Source of the DNA: Cristatella mucedo
Taxonomy: Eukaryota > Bryozoa > Phylactolaemata > Cristatellidae
Assembly (NCBI GenBank): GCA_009760855.2
Contig: WPIO01000041.1
Coordinates: forward strand, 2,273,501-2,300,000
Length of the DNA: 26,500 nucleotides
Direction: 5' to 3'
Of this stretch, positions 25,866 through 26,500 are shown one piece after another. Made by a program: the position numbers and the translations under genes. Under the pieces are notes generated by a model that was not told the origin of the DNA, did not search any database, and saw only the letters and a list, made by a program, of their open reading frames with translations. Every line of letters begins with the position of its first letter. Within the stretch, counting starts at the first letter, position 1.

Positions 25866-26500
25866 GTAAGAGCAGCGGCCGTCGGCTCGACGCACGAGTG
25901 CGTCAGCTGCCCAATCGGTCATTAGCAAATGGCTGCCCTCTGCCGTCTAGTCATCTCGCCGTACCTCGCTCTAGATTGAAATCTTGTTTTGATCGAGCCC
26001 TCAGCTCCCATGCATCGATAGTCTGGAACTTCCGGCTGCAGTCCTCCATACAGGAAAAGACGGCAACGAGAAAGACGCCGACAGAACTGTAGCGATGACG
26101 TAATAACTATCCGAGTCTCGTCGAGTGGCATTTGGTGTGCTGGCGGCAAGCGCTGCCATTGATTGCTTCAGCAGCTGTCCGGTCATGGAGCGGCTCTGCA
26201 TTTGCGTTTCAATTTAGTCACTGCCGCAGTTTGACTTACCGCCAGGAGAGCTCTAGTAAAAGCTGCTTGGGAGTTATCTTCCCGTCGGAAGTAAATCGCT
26301 GGAGCCAGTAGAAAGTTACCTTCCGATTGCAGGCAGTTAGTATGTCACGATTCGCTTCAATGGTGCATGTGCATTTTTGAGTTCGGTATTCTATTGCCAG
26401 TTTTCTTAATACCAATCGCCCGCTACCGCCGATTGGGCTGATCCGTTCAAAACAAAAAGCTGGTCGCCTCCAAGTGCGGACGGTGGTGGTTGCGGGATTT
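25866..26500. other. No further gene recognised
   Basis: If the exon before it is real, this would be its intron. TGACGTAA at 26097-26104 is a CRE/ATF-like motif. Open frames at 25898-26092 (plus) and 26149-25922 (minus) overlap and have no recognisable domain. Confidence 0.35.

Overview
This window looks like nuclear DNA of an animal. It has no bacterial gene organisation, no operons and no long intact reading frames. It does have a long TG/CA microsatellite, several 5'-truncated non-LTR retrotransposons (LINEs) of the CR1/L2/Rex type, two families of tRNA-derived SINEs, and a few short stretches that look like exons bounded by GT-AG splice signals. I cannot name the species. The LINE proteins resemble families common in fish, lancelets, corals, molluscs and other non-mammalian animals.

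Layout. 1-436: two worn LINE A 3' ends. 437-5450: mostly unique sequence with three candidate plus-strand exons (613-759, 3646-3722, 5357-5442), a CAG/purine-rich tract, two TG microsatellites and a fragment of LINE B. 5450-8480: SINE1 copies, a 27-bp minisatellite, and LINE B fragments including one with an inverted 5' part. 8480-10840: a plus-strand LINE reverse transcriptase remnant split by a LINE A copy and a SINE1. 10960-15290: a GC-richer zone with three diverged copies of an unclassified repeat; two of them, in direct orientation, flank a decayed minus-strand coding region. 16055-18000: SINE2 copies and LINE A. 18179-21690: the best LINE B copy (minus strand), with a recognisable endonuclease ORF and reverse transcriptase, interrupted by a LINE A 3' end with a clear target-site duplication. 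21828-23390: more SINE2, LINE B and LINE A, including a second nested insertion with a target-site duplication. 23391-26500: GC-rich unique sequence with promoter-like motifs, a CGG repeat, a LINE A inserted into a LINE A that forms a perfect palindrome, and a candidate first coding exon.

How the parts relate. LINE A ends in a 3' hairpin (about 40 bp) followed by (ATT)n. SINE1, whose head is tRNA-like, ends in the same hairpin, so LINE A very probably supplied the machinery that mobilised SINE1. LINE B ends in (ATGTA)n and has no visible SINE partner here. All LINE copies are dead: truncated, frameshifted or interrupted. The candidate exons may belong to one or more host genes that I cannot identify.
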